Source: Cardiocondyla obscurior
Taxonomy: Eukaryota; Arthropoda; Insecta; Hymenoptera; Formicidae
Length of the DNA stretch: 64,000 nucleotides
Direction of reading: 5' to 3'
NCBI RefSeq assembly: GCF_019399895.1
Contig: NC_091885.1
Span: 1,214,501 to 1,278,500, forward strand
Part shown: piece by piece, positions 38,641 through 51,833 of the stretch
Layout of the letters: each line of letters begins with the position of its first letter
How positions within the stretch are numbered: position 1 is the stretch's first letter
Translations under genes and position numbers: made by a program
The notes under the pieces: generated by a model
Told to the model about the DNA's origin: nothing
The model's database searches: none
Seen by the model: the letters and a program-made list of their open reading frames with translations, nothing else

Positions 38641-41020
38641 GTCCTGGTTATAGAAGCATCGATCGATCGCCGACATAATTTCGTTTTCTATCCGCTTTAG
38701 CTCACGGTGATCTCGCCGGGAGCATCTATGCCGCGAAATGCGTTTGTCTGCGTTGGCGATTGTCGTCGGTCGGGGGGATATGGACGGTGGTGGCGCGAGA
38801 AAACGCTGCCGCGTACAAATTGGCGGATCTATGTCGCGGCGAATTGAACGAGTTCATTCGTTTCTCCACGTTCGCGGAATACTTTTGTGAAAATGCGGGG
38901 GCCGACGTCGGGGTAACCATCGCGGCGCGCGCGGCCGTCTAATTTCGAAAGCAATAGTATGCAAATCCGGTGGGAACTTTGTGACGGCCGCAATTAGCGT
39001 TATAAAACGAACATCGACCACCCCCTCTCGCACCGCCGGCTGCCCGTTCGTCCCACCCTGACACGTTGGGAGTATTTCCGGCGTGTAGAGAAAAATTATA
39101 TCGCGAAATCAGTAAGCATTAACTGCGAGAACCACCCCGCGCATCCAGCCGATCGCGCACACTCCCTCGCTCGCCCTGAATTTCAATAACCCGCTTCCCT
39201 GTTTACATTGCACACCGCCGAAGCTGCATCGCGTTGGGAGTTGAAAAAAATTTAATAATCTCGCGTCGGCGGGAGCACTGCTGGAATTTCACGTTCCCTG
39301 GCGATATGTTGCTCTTTCGAATGCTTTTTTTTTTTTTTTTTTTTTTGCGCGCCTGCCCTTTTTCTTCCCCCCAGCCACCCTTGTACGCGACGCACGCGGC
39401 TTTTCGGTGTGAATTGAATTTCGGTCTTCCCGGAGTTACAAGTTTCGCGAACCACGCACCGGATGAACCCTCGGACTTTTGTGGTACGAAACGGAGAACG
39501 TTTTACGAACATTTCTTCGTTTGTTTTTTTTCTCTTCTTCTTTTTTTTTTTTTTTTTCTCTCTCCTCTTTGTTCGGGTCGACTGTCTGTTCGACTAGTAA
39601 ATTATCGCGAAAATGGATGCTCGAAAGACGAACTCCTGACAACCGGAAACGGCGTGACGAAAAACGGAAATGCTGATCCTTGAGAAACACTTTCGTGACA
39701 GTTAGGTCTGACGGCGCAGAATGCGTTCTCGTTTCCGAAGGCTATTTGCCATTTCTGAGAAAATACGTACGGCTTTGGCAAGATCTGTTGGACAGATTTG
39801 GATATACATTAATATATGTACGATATGCACGTAATGGAATTTTATAACTTCCCGGCGCAGTAATTTCTAATATCACGCACGACCCGAATATCTTTCTTCC
39901 TCGCGCGCAGGAGAATGTTTCCAAGACTTTTAGAAAAGACATATGTGGAGGGTGAGAAGCACGCCGGGAGAAAAATTCGAGGAGAGCGTCAGCTGCATAT
40001 TCTATTGCCTCGCTAAATCATAAAAATAAGTTTTCATTTAATAGAATCTTCAAGTAATTTAGACGTTCTCTCCGGCATAAATAATAAAACGGAAACTTCA
40101 TGGGTACTTTTTTAACGTGGGCCGGTAACAATTAGGTATCTCGCAGATTTGTTCAGCACTGACGGTGATAAAGCTGGCACAGGGGGTGAGAGAGGGGGAG
40201 GGAGGGTGCAGGAAAACGAAATAGCGAAGTGGAAAGATGGCGACGGGAATGCGGGAGGGACGAGGGGGTGGCCGTCGGGTCTGAAACTGCGAGGAACTCG
40301 TAGTAAGCAGGAGAGGACCGTCTCTACACTATTTCCACGTATAGCCGGCTCATCAATCATCAGAGTTTAGAGTCGGACACGTAATTTCCGGGGCGTGGGA
40401 TTCGTTCGACGCTCGCGTCCGTTCAGCCGCGTCTCCGACTGGTTCCTAGCGTCTAAACGGGCGACCCGATTGGTTACAACGCCGCGTCGCTATGATTTAT
40501 GAGGCGCGATGCGTTCGTTAATATGGCCCGTTGATCGGTTTAGACGAACGTGTACCGGCAACCGTCCAATCCGAGGAGACACAGGCTCAACCGCCCGCGC
40601 GCTCGCCAAACCTAGTTTACGCTCGGGGCTTCGGTATTACGTCATTTTCGCGTGGCAAGTCGCTTGTAGTTGTCGTCCCATTCAGTTCACTCCGAGTTTC
40701 CTTTCGAATCGCGCTGACTAGACGAATTTCGTAATTGCTATTCGATATCTGAAGAATTAAACCCGCTGATATCAGTTTCCTTAATCGCGCCTCGTAATCG
40801 TTTATATAATTTTCACGACGCTTACGGCACGGGTTCACAAATTAGTTAATCCACACGTGGATCTACTTTGATCCTTACAATTGGTCCCTCGAGATCGTGA
40901 AGATTGGGAATAGTGTCGATATTTAACGATCAGCCGCGACGCAAGAAGGCGCCGGATTGTCTTAATGGAATTCAGCGACTGTTCCATTGCAGCCGATAAA
41001 TGTTACATGCCGAGTCGGGC
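38641..41020. other. Mixed noncoding stretch, partly CpG-rich
   Basis: No gene recognised. T22 at 39325-39346 and T17 at 39541-39557. A good acceptor-like site (pyrimidine tract ending in CCCCCCAG, 39374) is followed by an open + frame running to 39683, without a good donor. A G-quadruplex motif is at 40182-40206. 40400-40700 is CpG-rich with overlapping frames of about 70 codons. Confidence 0.5.
40182..40206 (+). other. G-quadruplex motif
   Basis: G runs of 5, 5, 3 and 3 with loops of 7, 1 and 1 nt inside a longer purine-rich tract. Function unknown. Confidence 0.65.
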
Positions 41021-42430
41021 CGTATTAGCAATATCAATTTTGCTGATACGATAACCATTGTTTTATTATAAAGTAGTGAAAATTGTGTAGTTTCTATTCT
41101 AGATATGTTTTTATTAGTTAAACTCGCCGTTATTCGAACGAATAAATACATAAAAAATGATTGAATACGTTAGATTTTTTTTCAAGTATTAAAACTAATT
41201 ATTAACATCATTTATTTGTACAGTCGATAAATGTAAATTACTAGACTACCTTCTTTTTTTTTTCTAAATTGACAACTTTGCGAAAATATTTAACGCATCC
41301 ACGAAACAATCTACCATTATTTCACGCTCAAGTGACATTGATAGAACGAAGCTAAAAGATGTAGCCGCCATGCCGATGCGAGCACAAAGACGGTCATCTT
41401 TTTCTTTAACGATATTCGTATTTGTTCAGCCGCTGCGAAGAACGCCATTTCGTTTTGCAGGTGGCAAACATTTACTCTTGTTCCCGGGTTCTCTCTCAAC
41501 CGATTTCTAGCCGTACCGCGGGTCGACCTCTCCCGAATTTTAATCCCGTTTCACGTGCACAACACACAAGCGGTTTCGCGATAAATTCGCCCGTAACTTT
41601 TTCGATCTAAATGTTTAATGTCTAATATTAAAATGCACTCGAGGGCGATACGTGATAACCGATGGTATAAAACAATTTTATCATTAAATTTATTAAATTA
41701 ATTCAGTTTTTGCGCAATTCAGTTGAAAGCCGAAATGTTATAAAGATACGCCGGCATTTTCCTCATAATAAACGCTTACGCCGCTATTAAAATACTGTCG
41801 AAGTTAAATATTAAGCGAACTATCATAATGAACAAATTAAATCGAAAGTTTTAACGATCCCTAGATACCGTGCGCCACGCGAAGTAAATATGAGTAGCCG
41901 TTCTGTATTTTGAGGATGCATAATTTCATAGACTTCCTCTAATAGTGCGTTTCTGTTTGCCGTGTAAAATAACATACTTGAGTCGAGGGGAGAAATGCCA
42001 GAGCCGTATAACGTATCTGACAGAATTTAATAAGCATATAACATCTCACTGAGACGTAGAAGTAATTCGCAATGATGTGAACGACTGTGCCTCTCATTGT
42101 ATCTCTCTGCAATGGAAAATCATAGAGAATATAATACGTATCTGTTTTCTGAAATTTATGTGTCTAGACTGTCGCTCATACTGCTTGCATTATGCTGTTT
42201 GAATTATTCTAGTTTTTTTCTTTTTTTTTGATCGCGTACTTTGCTTTTCTTTGTTATTAATTTTTTTTTTCGCGTATCTGGTTATATCGAGAATGTAGAT
42301 TTTACTTGTCGTCGTTAGTATTTAATAATCTTATTCTGGCCGACTTATAAATTAACAAAGGAATGAATGATGTAACGTTAATTATAACAGCCGTTACCGT
42401 TACTCATATTTCGTTAATAAATTCGGACCT
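41021..42430. other. AT-rich noncoding stretch
   Basis: No gene seen. T10 at 41254-41263 and 42261-42270. Only two frames of about 60 codons occur, on opposite strands. Confidence 0.6.
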
Positions 42431-44140
42431 CCCGCTGGTCTGCTTCTTGATAACATCACGTGGCGGATCGGCACACGCGAATTATCGTAACAGCAATTTT
42501 TTAAGAAATCGTCGGTGGAAATTAGCCAGGTGGCGAACCGCCGGTGAATTTATCGCGCAAGATCGGGCGGCCGTGCTCGTAAAACAGACCCCGGCGGTGT
42601 GGTTAAGTGCGTCATAAGAGCACGCGCCGGGGGATGGAGTTCGCGCCTGTGGACGAAAAGAGAATATCAGGGGGAGAGAGGGGGGTGAGAGAGGTCGAAG
42701 GGCTTCCTGCGAAATGGAATCACAATCTCTTAACCGAAGGGTGGAAACGCGGCGCGCAGGTAAGGTGCGAAGTAAAGGCAGTTACGACTCGATCTCCCTT
42801 GTTACGACGGGAAATGATTATTCACCCTCTCGCGCACCGCACCCCGCCGCCGTCGTAACCAGGGCTGCGCCGTCGCTACGCGGCCCGTCCTGACGTTGAA
42901 CGAACGTTTCCACTTAAAGACGTTACCGGCTTTATCGCGCGCGCCAAACTGCGACGCGAACTGCTCGAATGACGAATGCCAGAGGTGGATTATCGGTCGG
43001 CACCTCGCAGACGTAATTCCGCCATTGACACGGTCGCGTTTGACAAAGAACGGCTTGGCGTCCTGATGAGAATCGGACCCGATAATTACCGTTCCGTTAT
43101 TCGCCTATCTATTGAACGTTTCACGGCGCCGCGGCAACGGCGAAGATGTTATCGAATGTCTGACAGCGGATTATCGCTTTTTACAATTGCGACGTTCTTT
43201 CTCGCGAACGTCGGGCTCAATCATCGACTTGTCGAATGCGATATTGAATTTAGTGTCTATTTTAATCTGCAAATATCAATTCGCAACAGAGAGAAAACAG
43301 TTGAGCCAGCTGCAATTAAAAATACAACGGTGATATTTTTTCGCGAAACTCTGATCGGATGTACTTTTTTTTTTTTTTTTTTTTTTTATATATAACTTTC
43401 TTTCTCCACAATCCGAATTGACGTATTTGATAGCTCGTAATCGTATATGATTTAAAACATCACCGACGCAACGGAGCGACTATTGTACGAACTACCGAGA
43501 GATTCGCGTGCACCTTGGTGACAGCGTTCCGGAGTATTTCGCGAAGAATCCCAAGAAGCGTCGCGTTCATTATTTATTGTTCAATTTTACGAGCGTGGAA
43601 TCGCTTCCTTTCCCGGCTTCGGGTTCTAGTCTCGGGGTCCATCAACGTAATCTATGGATTGCACTCGCGTCGCGGGACATAGGGACGTCGTCCGGTTCCG
43701 TTCTGTGACCGCTTTTCATTGTCTCGCTCACTGTCTCTCGTATTATAAACTAGTTTGAACCGTTCGCGACTAACGACGTTACCGAGCGTGTCTCAGCGGC
43801 GTTACGAGACCACAGTTCGAAACAGTTCCGACCTCGACGTACTAGGGGTGTCCTGGCCTTTGGGTTACACCGGCCAGAGCTCTCACTGCCTTGTAACGTT
43901 TTCGCTTCGCGCGCCGCGTTCGCGTGCACGCTCGTAGGGGTTCTCACCCGAAGTGTCCACCCTCGTAATTTCATTCTAACAAAGTACGCGAGTGGACTGA
44001 CGGACCTTGGGGAGAGAGGGAGGGTTTTCGCTATTTGCGTGATTGGTTCGGACCGAATGTAAAATGGTCTCGCCAAACTCCGGGATTACGCGTGGCATAA
44101 TATAAATCAAATTTCGTGCGTCCCGTCTGTAATTACTTAA
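42431..44140. other. CpG-rich noncoding stretch with one weak exon candidate
   Basis: 42430-43080 is GC-rich. An ATG at 42634 (G at -3 and +4) opens 42 codons that end exactly at a CAG|GTAAGG donor (42759). The peptide matches nothing I know, so it is kept as a finding. A 139-codon frame at 42976-43395 ends in poly-Phe from T23 (43365-43387). A minus frame of 108 codons (43750-44076) has no domain. Confidence 0.45.
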
Positions 44141-46960
44141 CTAGATTAACGATGACGCAAAATTAATTTTTTTTTTTTTTTTTTTTTTTCGTCTTTTTCT
44201 CTCTTTATTTTTGGCGAATAGACGAAACAAGATAATATATTGCCTTTTATCATGCGAATAATAATAGTATGAATTTGGTATTTTACTTGAAATATTATAT
44301 TTAATATTTTATAGGATGTTAAATTATTAAAGTAACGTGTATAATTTTTCACAATTCAACTTGATGCAACAGTAAAAGTTACTTTTAATTAAATACATCA
44401 AACGTTTATCTTCTTTTAGAATATAAAAATTGTTTTTAAAGATCTAATATTATTATTGGCAAGTTAATCCGACAAGTTGGAACCAGAAGTAGAAGTTTTT
44501 CCACTTGGATTAGTGTATATGCAGCGGCGAACGATACCGTGGGAAACTTTCGTAAAATAAGATCATACGACTCTTACGTAGACCTTCGAAACTTTGCCTC
44601 AAGATTCGCGTATATGCCTATCGTTAGTTAGTCGTTATATCGTTAGTTATAAGCGTACTTGGACATAAAGGAGGTGTAGTCGAACTAAGCCGTAGACGGT
44701 TTCGCGTAAGTTATACAATGTTTTACTAAATATATTGGCCAATTATCTTACCGCTATTAAATGAGAGCTACGCTTGGTAAAACACCGCGAGCGCACAGTG
44801 TACGCCGATAAACATATGTTAACATTTTTTTTCTTTCTTTTTTTTCTTAGCATTTTTCTAATAATAAACAGAAATTCGTTAAAAATTTATCGGGGAAAGC
44901 TACGTCTCGATCTTATCTTACTTGTGGTTTTTTTTTTTTTTTTTAAAGTTATTTTTTCTTTTTCGCATTATCCCTTCGTTAAAGCGCGCGTTTTCACGTC
45001 TCACGGAATACGACGTTTCGCCCATTTAGCGCAAACTCATCCACGATTTTCCGCTGCAAGTAGGTACAGAGATTGGTATCTTCGTAATTACGGGTGAGCA
45101 ATCTCAAATGGCTCGCGCTTTGTTGTCCTGGAATTTTGTAGACGAGAATGGCTCGCCGCTCGGCGAGGCACGACACTTTTTACGGATTAACAAAAGTTCT
45201 TAATAGCTCGGCTTGTAATAACTTGGCCGAGTTATAATGGCCTCGATTAAACATGGGGGTGTCCTCCCTCCCCTCCCCCCCGCGCGGTAGCTAAATCCGC
45301 CGAGTAAAATCGCCGATTTATTCGAGAGAATTGAAGTTGATGTGTTTTCTCCTCTTCCAGTAGATTTGCTTTTCTTCCATTCTCTTCAAAGTCGAACGTA
45401 GCTTTTCCTCTTTTCCTGCGGCGGCGCGTTCCATCGGAGCGTTTCAAAAGAAGAATAAGAGTGGCGGAGAGGCCTGCGGAAAATTGGTTTCTTGGACGTG
45501 GAAGCAAATCCCAACAGAACGAAATGCCAGCAGTTTTTCGTTCGTAGACAAGAGAGTTTCTCGTACTCCGAATATCGCCGTCGTTCCTTCGCGACGGCGT
45601 TTTTCAGGTCGGTTTAGACTTAAGAGGACGAATAGTCTACTACCGCTGCAGTATATATACGCGTCATATTACATTATCTCACGATTGCCACGGGTTTACG
45701 ATTTGTCCCAGAACATTTAGCCGCCTTGATTCGTGCGCGAACGTCGTGGAAACTTTCAGCCCCGGGTAGTATCATATCGTATTAAAAAAGCTTTTAGCCT
45801 TATTACAAAAATTTATGTATTTTTATATAATAAAATAATTCTATTTACTTGGCATATCAAATGCGCATATTCTATTGCCAGTATTTTTAAACTTTAAGAC
45901 TTTGAGCGTGCTGCCAATATTTCTATAATGCATATTTAAAATAGGGTTTTTTTTTATCGAGGTAAAATTGATTTAATTTAACGCTTGTGTGAAATGAACG
46001 TCGCTATTTCGAGATCAAAAGCGATTAAACGTAAAAAAAAAAAAACGAAAAAAAAACCAGCTGCTCAAACTCTACGATTAGACTCACGAAACGTTTCGAA
46101 TTGCAAACGTAACGCAATCGTACAGCGCGCGCACACAGAGATTAATCGTTTACCTTTTCACAACGAGAATTCCAAACGTCGTGCGCGAAGTTTCAAGCCG
46201 ATTCGACGAAATCCCGAGATTTTTGCGCAATTTCGAAGTTCTCTTTATATTTAACGCACAGTGAATATTTGTGCTGTGCGGCTTGATACTATCCTCGCCG
46301 CCGTCTCCTCTCCGCCTCTCTTCGCTCGCCTTTTTTCGGACAGATCCATCGTCGAAAAGTTGGATGCCGACACCGCGAAACTTCGCAAATTTAAAGCGAT
46401 CTCTGGCACGCCGGAAGCTTTTGAATTTTAATCCGCGTGCTTTCGCCGGGGCCAGGCTCCTACGGAAAAATGCTGATCGCTTTATGACGAGATTGTTGAC
46501 GCGCGCGCACTCCATGCACTAGTTGCACCAGTCGCTGGGAATACCTTCACGGCAATATTCTCCACGCGATATAACATAATGTTATCCTAACACGAACACC
46601 GTGTACATTAGCGCAACGCTTCCGTAATGAACTCAATGAAGAACACTTTTTTTCGCCCATGCCGTATTAATCCCGAGACGACGGCAGTGAAATTAATTCG
46701 TAATAGGCTACCGTTGAACATAGAGTGGCGTGGTTCGTCCAGACACTCAAAATCCCGGGCTTTTACGGTGTCCATTATAAAAAAATTGAATTCCGTCAGG
46801 TTGACAATCCTTTCGATTTGTTGCGGCAGTTGCGTAAAAAAAAGGAGGGTAAAAAAAGTTTAAAAAAAAAAAAAAAAAAAAGTAGATCCGACCTCGAGTG
46901 CATTTCAAGTGCAACGTTAAAAAAATCTTTTTTCTCTTTTTTTTGAATGATGGTCTCGAT
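44141..46960. other. Mixed noncoding stretch
   Basis: No gene recognised. T23 at 44167-44189, T17 at 44928-44944, A13 at 46033-46045 and A20 at 46862-46881. CGTTAGTTA is repeated at 44622-44630 and 44641-44649. A minus-strand G-quadruplex motif is at 45266-45281. The 121-codon minus and 83-codon + frames at 46150-46522 overlap and have no domain. Confidence 0.5.
45266..45281 (-). other. G-quadruplex motif on the minus strand
   Basis: C runs of 3, 4 and 7 on the + strand separated by single T bases. The C7 run can supply two runs with a 1-nt loop, so the minus strand meets the four-run pattern. Confidence 0.55.
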
Positions 46961-48493
46961 AGGGGAAAATGAATGAATTAAAATGAATTTATTTCAGACA
47001 GGGATAACGACTAACGTCCCAATTTCTCGGCTTGGCCCGCCATACATTGCCGGAACACTTTGAAAGGCTTATGCCGGTCGAGAGTTTTTTTTTGTTGCTG
47101 GGATTTAGTGCGCGCCGCGATTGTGCAACCTCTTTCCAACCCCTTCTCACTCGTTCACTTAATCCATCGATTCGTCCGATCCGCTCGGTATCGAGGCGAA
47201 GGAAACGCGCGGGCTTTCATTTTCCGGATTTCGCATTATTACGCGTCGTCGCTGATATCGACGACAACGGGCTATCGATTCAGATTCTGACGGTCCAACT
47301 TTCCTTTTTTTCCCCTCCCCTCTTCCCCTTTCCTCATTTCTCTTATGTATCTTTTTACCCTCTTGAATAAAGCGGCGTAACAATGTTTGCGAGATTGGCG
47401 CTTAATACCGTAATTTAATCTTAATAGGGATCTCAATGAAAACTTTCAACATTAATCTCTATAAAAAAGTGAAACTTTCTTAATGACCTCATTATTCGAG
47501 CATATTCCGCAAAATGATATCAATTTCACGAATAAATTAAATTTAATATCATTGATAATTATAATGACGTCCGCGTCGATACGTATTATATTATTAGCAA
47601 ATATTGTCAGTGTACGTCAATATTGCTAATAAACGTTCTATGGGGAAAATTCTTTCCATGGTAACTTTATAGATTGCGAGTTTATACATGTTCGTAAATC
47701 ATACATGTTTTTATATCGCAGAAGCGGTGCCACTTAGAAAAAAAAAGAAAAAAAAATCAGGAAGAAAATATAGCGAACGGTGATTTTTTTTTCCTTTTTT
47801 TTCTTTTTTTTCTTTTTTTTTTTTTCTTATTACCGTTCTCTGCTCATCAGTCTTGAAAGAGCTCTTCGTGGATTCCGGGCTAACAAGCAGCACACATGTA
47901 TGCAGGGCTTGCATGCCGTACACATAAGCACAACAGACGAGAATCGACCTCGGTTATTGGTTCATTGATTTTTGCATCAGCTCGACGGCAGGCTCCGCGG
48001 GATTGCGAATATCGATACTCGATGACGGCCCTCCGGGCAAACAAAACCGATAATCCACCCTCGGAACGGCGATGCCTTTCGCCCACCGACCGCTTCTCTC
48101 CCTTTTCCCTGCCTTTCCCAAGTCTGCCTCGCTCGCCGCTTATTTTTGTTCTCTCTTCGTTCCGATACGTGCCCCGATGTAGTTCGATACCTCGTTGCAG
48201 CGATATAAGAATATCACAAGACTGCGGCGGATTTATGCCCGAAAGAACAATAGCGAGGGAATCCCAGGCGGTTGGCGATAACGATAAATGACGACTTGTA
48301 TGGCTGAAAGTCCGATGCTCGAAAGAGATTGGTCAACGATCCCTTGCTCGCGACTTGCATGTAATATAAATTCCGATATGTATGAAGTCGTCGCAAATAC
48401 CCTACGGTTCCATGATTCTTGTAATAAGATTTTCAAGTCCAATTTTAAACCATAAAGGAGCCTAACGTTTTTTTTCTCTTTTTTATTTTCCAG
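46961..48493. other. Mixed noncoding stretch leading to the exon candidate
   Basis: 47400-47650 is AT-rich. T-rich blocks with T13 at 47813-47825 are followed by CTCTGCTCATCAG, an acceptor-like site, and then by two open + frames (to 47968 and, from an ATG at 47896, to 48291) without domains or a good donor. The sequence just before 48494 holds the branch-site and pyrimidine tract of the candidate exon. Confidence 0.45.
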
Positions 48494-48554
48494 TTGATAA
48501 GCGAAGCGCAGGACCATTTCTGAAAACGAAGGAAAATGAAGACATCTTTGTGAG
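48494..48554 (+). other. Candidate 61-nt internal exon (splice-flanked), gene unknown
   Basis: All parts of a spliced exon are present. A CTAAC branch-site match lies at 48462-48466, its A about 28 nt before the acceptor. An almost pure pyrimidine tract follows and ends in TTTTCCAG at 48493. After 61 nt comes the donor GAG|GTATGTGTA at 48555. Two frames are closed by stops; the third is open throughout and reads DKRSAGPFLKTKENEDIFV, leaving two bases (AG) for the next codon. It would be entered in phase 1 and left in phase 2, so skipping it would shift the frame. It also contains a short ATG frame of five codons plus stop, so a 5' UTR exon is equally possible. I do not recognise the peptide. 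No partner exon was identified in the window. The splice signals are seen; exon status is inferred. Confidence 0.35.
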
Positions 48555-50760
48555 GTATGTGTATTTTTGTTGGTGGCGGGTAAAATTAAATTATAATTAT
48601 TCTCCTATTTTAAGATTCGCATGTCATCTTATTTTGAGACACGTCAAGTCGATCGAATAGATACGTATAATATCCGTATATATATATTCCTTAGTTTTTT
48701 CTATTCTAACGAAAGGGACGCATAAACAATTAATCGTTTCAAATAATTAATAATCGTCAGGAAATATTTTAGCGTGCGATACAAAAATCAGAGGTTCGCA
48801 ATGCATTAAACAAATACTAAAAGCTATTTTTTTTTAATCCGTTGGCCGAATATGAGGTACGAGTTACGGTACGATATTTCGAGGAAGAACTTCGCGTACG
48901 GACGGTAACTCATTGTTCATAAAAGCTTCGTGAGTCCTAGTCGCGGATTGCGGGGGTAAAAGCAGTCGATATCCCCGGCTCGTCTCTATCTCGATGCGCT
49001 GTTAACGAATACCGGGAGAAGCTCGACGGCACGTGGATTGCTTGACCGCAGAAGCGCAGATGATTCGGTCTGGTAGAGGCTACGATTGGTTTCCGGCGCT
49101 CAGCGCCTTTACCGGAAGTCACGCCAACTGCCGGCGGCACGCCACACAATGGCGTAACGTCTGCATTTGTTTTCCCCGAACCGCTCGCTAAACGCTACCG
49201 CCGCGTAACCCGGCGTTGAGATAAGATAAAAAAAAAAGAAAATTAAAAAAACGTCGGATGACACAGCGCGACGAAACTCGTAGCGATAACGCCCGGTACA
49301 TTTAAGCTCGCGGCGATGGAATTATGAGGTGAAGTCTCTTCCCAATGCCGCGATAGTCGAACGTCCGCGCCTTTGCTGATACGAGATACGAACTGGATGA
49401 AATAAGGGACTTCGTCCTGCTCGCGTGATTCTGTATACAATCGGGAACGCTGAGTAGATTTAGGCGAGACCGCCAAACGTCGTTGTCCGTGCTCGCTCAC
49501 AAATCTCAAATATAATCAACGTTGCGTAAGTTGTTTGATGATAAACCGCGAACTTCATCGAGTGTAGTATCCGCTATTTTTTTTTTCTTCTTTCTGATTA
49601 CTTTCGGTATTGCATGTTTAGTCCACGAGTTCGTTGCTCTTTTGTGAAAAGTACAGATCTCTCCTTTCGAAAACTATAATAAACCCGAAAAGTTTACATT
49701 ATTGCACTTTGTGAATTAAATACTTTGCGGGCAACAGTGGAAATTTATACTCCTGTAAATATAGTCGTTTGCGTGCGTTGATTGATAACATAACAACCGC
49801 TGCGCCGCTCGCTTACGAAGTTGAGTTGCAGAGTTGGTAAGCCCTACGTGACGATATTAATGACGCGCTAATTGCCAATTGGCGCGGTTTGTTCGCGGTC
49901 GGCGCGGTCGGCTCACGCGCACCGACGAAAATATTAATATTATCGTTATAATTATTACGGAGCTGCACAATGTAACGATGGTAACGTACACCGGATGCGT
50001 TAACTGCGTTAACGATTAAAGTCATTCCGCGCATCGTACAAATAAATTTGTAATTTCGAGCCTACGGGGGCATTTGCTAATTATGGGATCAAATTTTCAT
50101 CGCAGCCGAACCGATGTGAATAGCGTGTAAAGCGAATACGTGTCGCGATTGAGTAAAACGCATAACAAACACGCGGCACCGGCCCGAATTCCGACCGCGA
50201 TTGTACATTCCAACAAAGCACCTAATTGTACATTGACCACCGCGATACGGCAGAATTACGGCCTTTACAGTCATTGTCGCTGAAGCGTTCTGTATATCTC
50301 GCGTCATACATCACCGCCGTTACACGCATATACAGAATATGCAACAATTATTTCCTCTCCGTGAGCGCATCCGCTGGTCAGTGTTTCCGAGGAAACTCCT
50401 CGTCATATCGCTCTAGATTCTCGCGAGGAACACGGGATCCCCCGCTGTTTATTCAAGTGGCCCCCGTGTCGTTCCTGCATTGTAGATTGGCGCGGCTAAA
50501 TATTTTATCGGACGAGAGGCGACCCTTACGCGTTACCCTTCTCCGTACGTCTACTTTAAGCCGGACGACGGAGGAAAACTCGGCTTTCGTGCATTCGCAT
50601 TCTCGTGAATAGCCTTCTGAAGTTGCCCAAGTTGGATTAAATACTAGACGATGCAATTTATTTCAAGTTGCGTCTGTATACAGTTTCGCTACTTTTCCGC
50701 ATATTCCGTTGGCGAAAGGTGAGAAAAAAAAGAGAAAAAAGAAAGAAAAACCGTATCTCC
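48555..50760. other. Mixed noncoding stretch
   Basis: No gene recognised after the donor at 48555. A10 is at 49228-49237 and T10 at 49577-49586. A GCCAATTGGC palindrome is at 49874-49883 and a 9-bp tandem duplication at 49894-49911. Frames of up to 128 codons (50226-50612) carry no domain. Confidence 0.5.
49894..49911. repeat. Tandem 9-bp duplication (CGCGGTCGG)2
   Basis: Two exact adjacent copies in a CpG-rich setting. Small; origin by slippage is likely. Confidence 0.6.
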
Positions 50761-51676
50761 ATCTTTTCGTATTCTATTCTCTTCCTTTTCTTTTTCTTTT
50801 TTTTTTTTTTTTCCTAATGACCGTCACGGATGATCCCTTTGTGCCGCCCTAGTTGCACAGTTAAATGCCTTCGACAATCTCAGCTGATCAGCAAACTGGA
50901 CATGGTCTCATTGCCGACGACGAGAACAGACTTCGGAGCTAACGGTGTTACGGAGGGTAAGCCAGGACAAACATGCAAGAGCCTTCGCAACCGCTAATCA
51001 ATATGGAGATCCCGACTTTCGCAATCGTGGTTTACCTTCTCGACCTTACCCGCTCGCCGTTAAACGGGCTTTACGCTGCCGAGTGGTGCGTCGTTTCGCC
51101 TAGTTTCTGATCCTTCTAATTAGCATCCTTCAGATGGCCGTAACGTCTAACAGCCGCAGTATAAGTAGGTAACGTTCTATCGCGAGCGAGAGTTCCGGAT
51201 TCCGGAAACGGAAGCGGAAAACGGATTCATACGTGATATCGTGTGCTAGAATTGTCACACGTACCGAGCGACGTACGTCGATGCCGCGGGATCGATAGTA
51301 AGACGTATGGATTTCCGAAGTACACCGGAAAACTTACTTACAGCGCGTATATAGTTTTCACTTTAGCAACGAGAGCAATATATCTTATCGGCCAACGTAA
51401 GACAGATGCCGCAGGAAGATGAGAGGAGAGGCAAAGGCGCGGTAGAGACTTTCGAAGCCACCCCCTTCCTCCCCCCGTTCTCCTCTCGCGGAAGCGAAGC
51501 GGGTCGCGCGCCTCATCCTCTCTCGCTCGCTGCTCGCTTAGTTAGTGAAATGCAATCTCTCTCATTGTCTCGGTAATGAGACGAAACGATAAAGTGGCAC
51601 ACTTTGAAAGTTTATCGGCGCTCCAAGGGTAAGCACCACTCTTCTTCGTACGCCTGCCGAGCTGTGGGTGGAAATA

Positions 51677-51698
51677 GGGGGAGGGGGGGTGGTCCGGG
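51677..51698 (+). other. G-quadruplex motif
   Basis: G runs of 5, then 7 (split as 3+3 by a 1-nt loop), then 3, with loops of 1, 1 and 6 nt. Confidence 0.6.
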
Positions 51699-51833
51699 AA
51701 CGGTTCGCGGGGATGCGGGGAAATCGCAGAAGTGGGTACGAGATCGGACGAAGCCATTATGAAAACCTAGCCGGATCCTCTTAAGCGACGCTATTTTCTC
51801 GAGAGAAGTAGACAGTCCGAAATAGAAGAAAAT

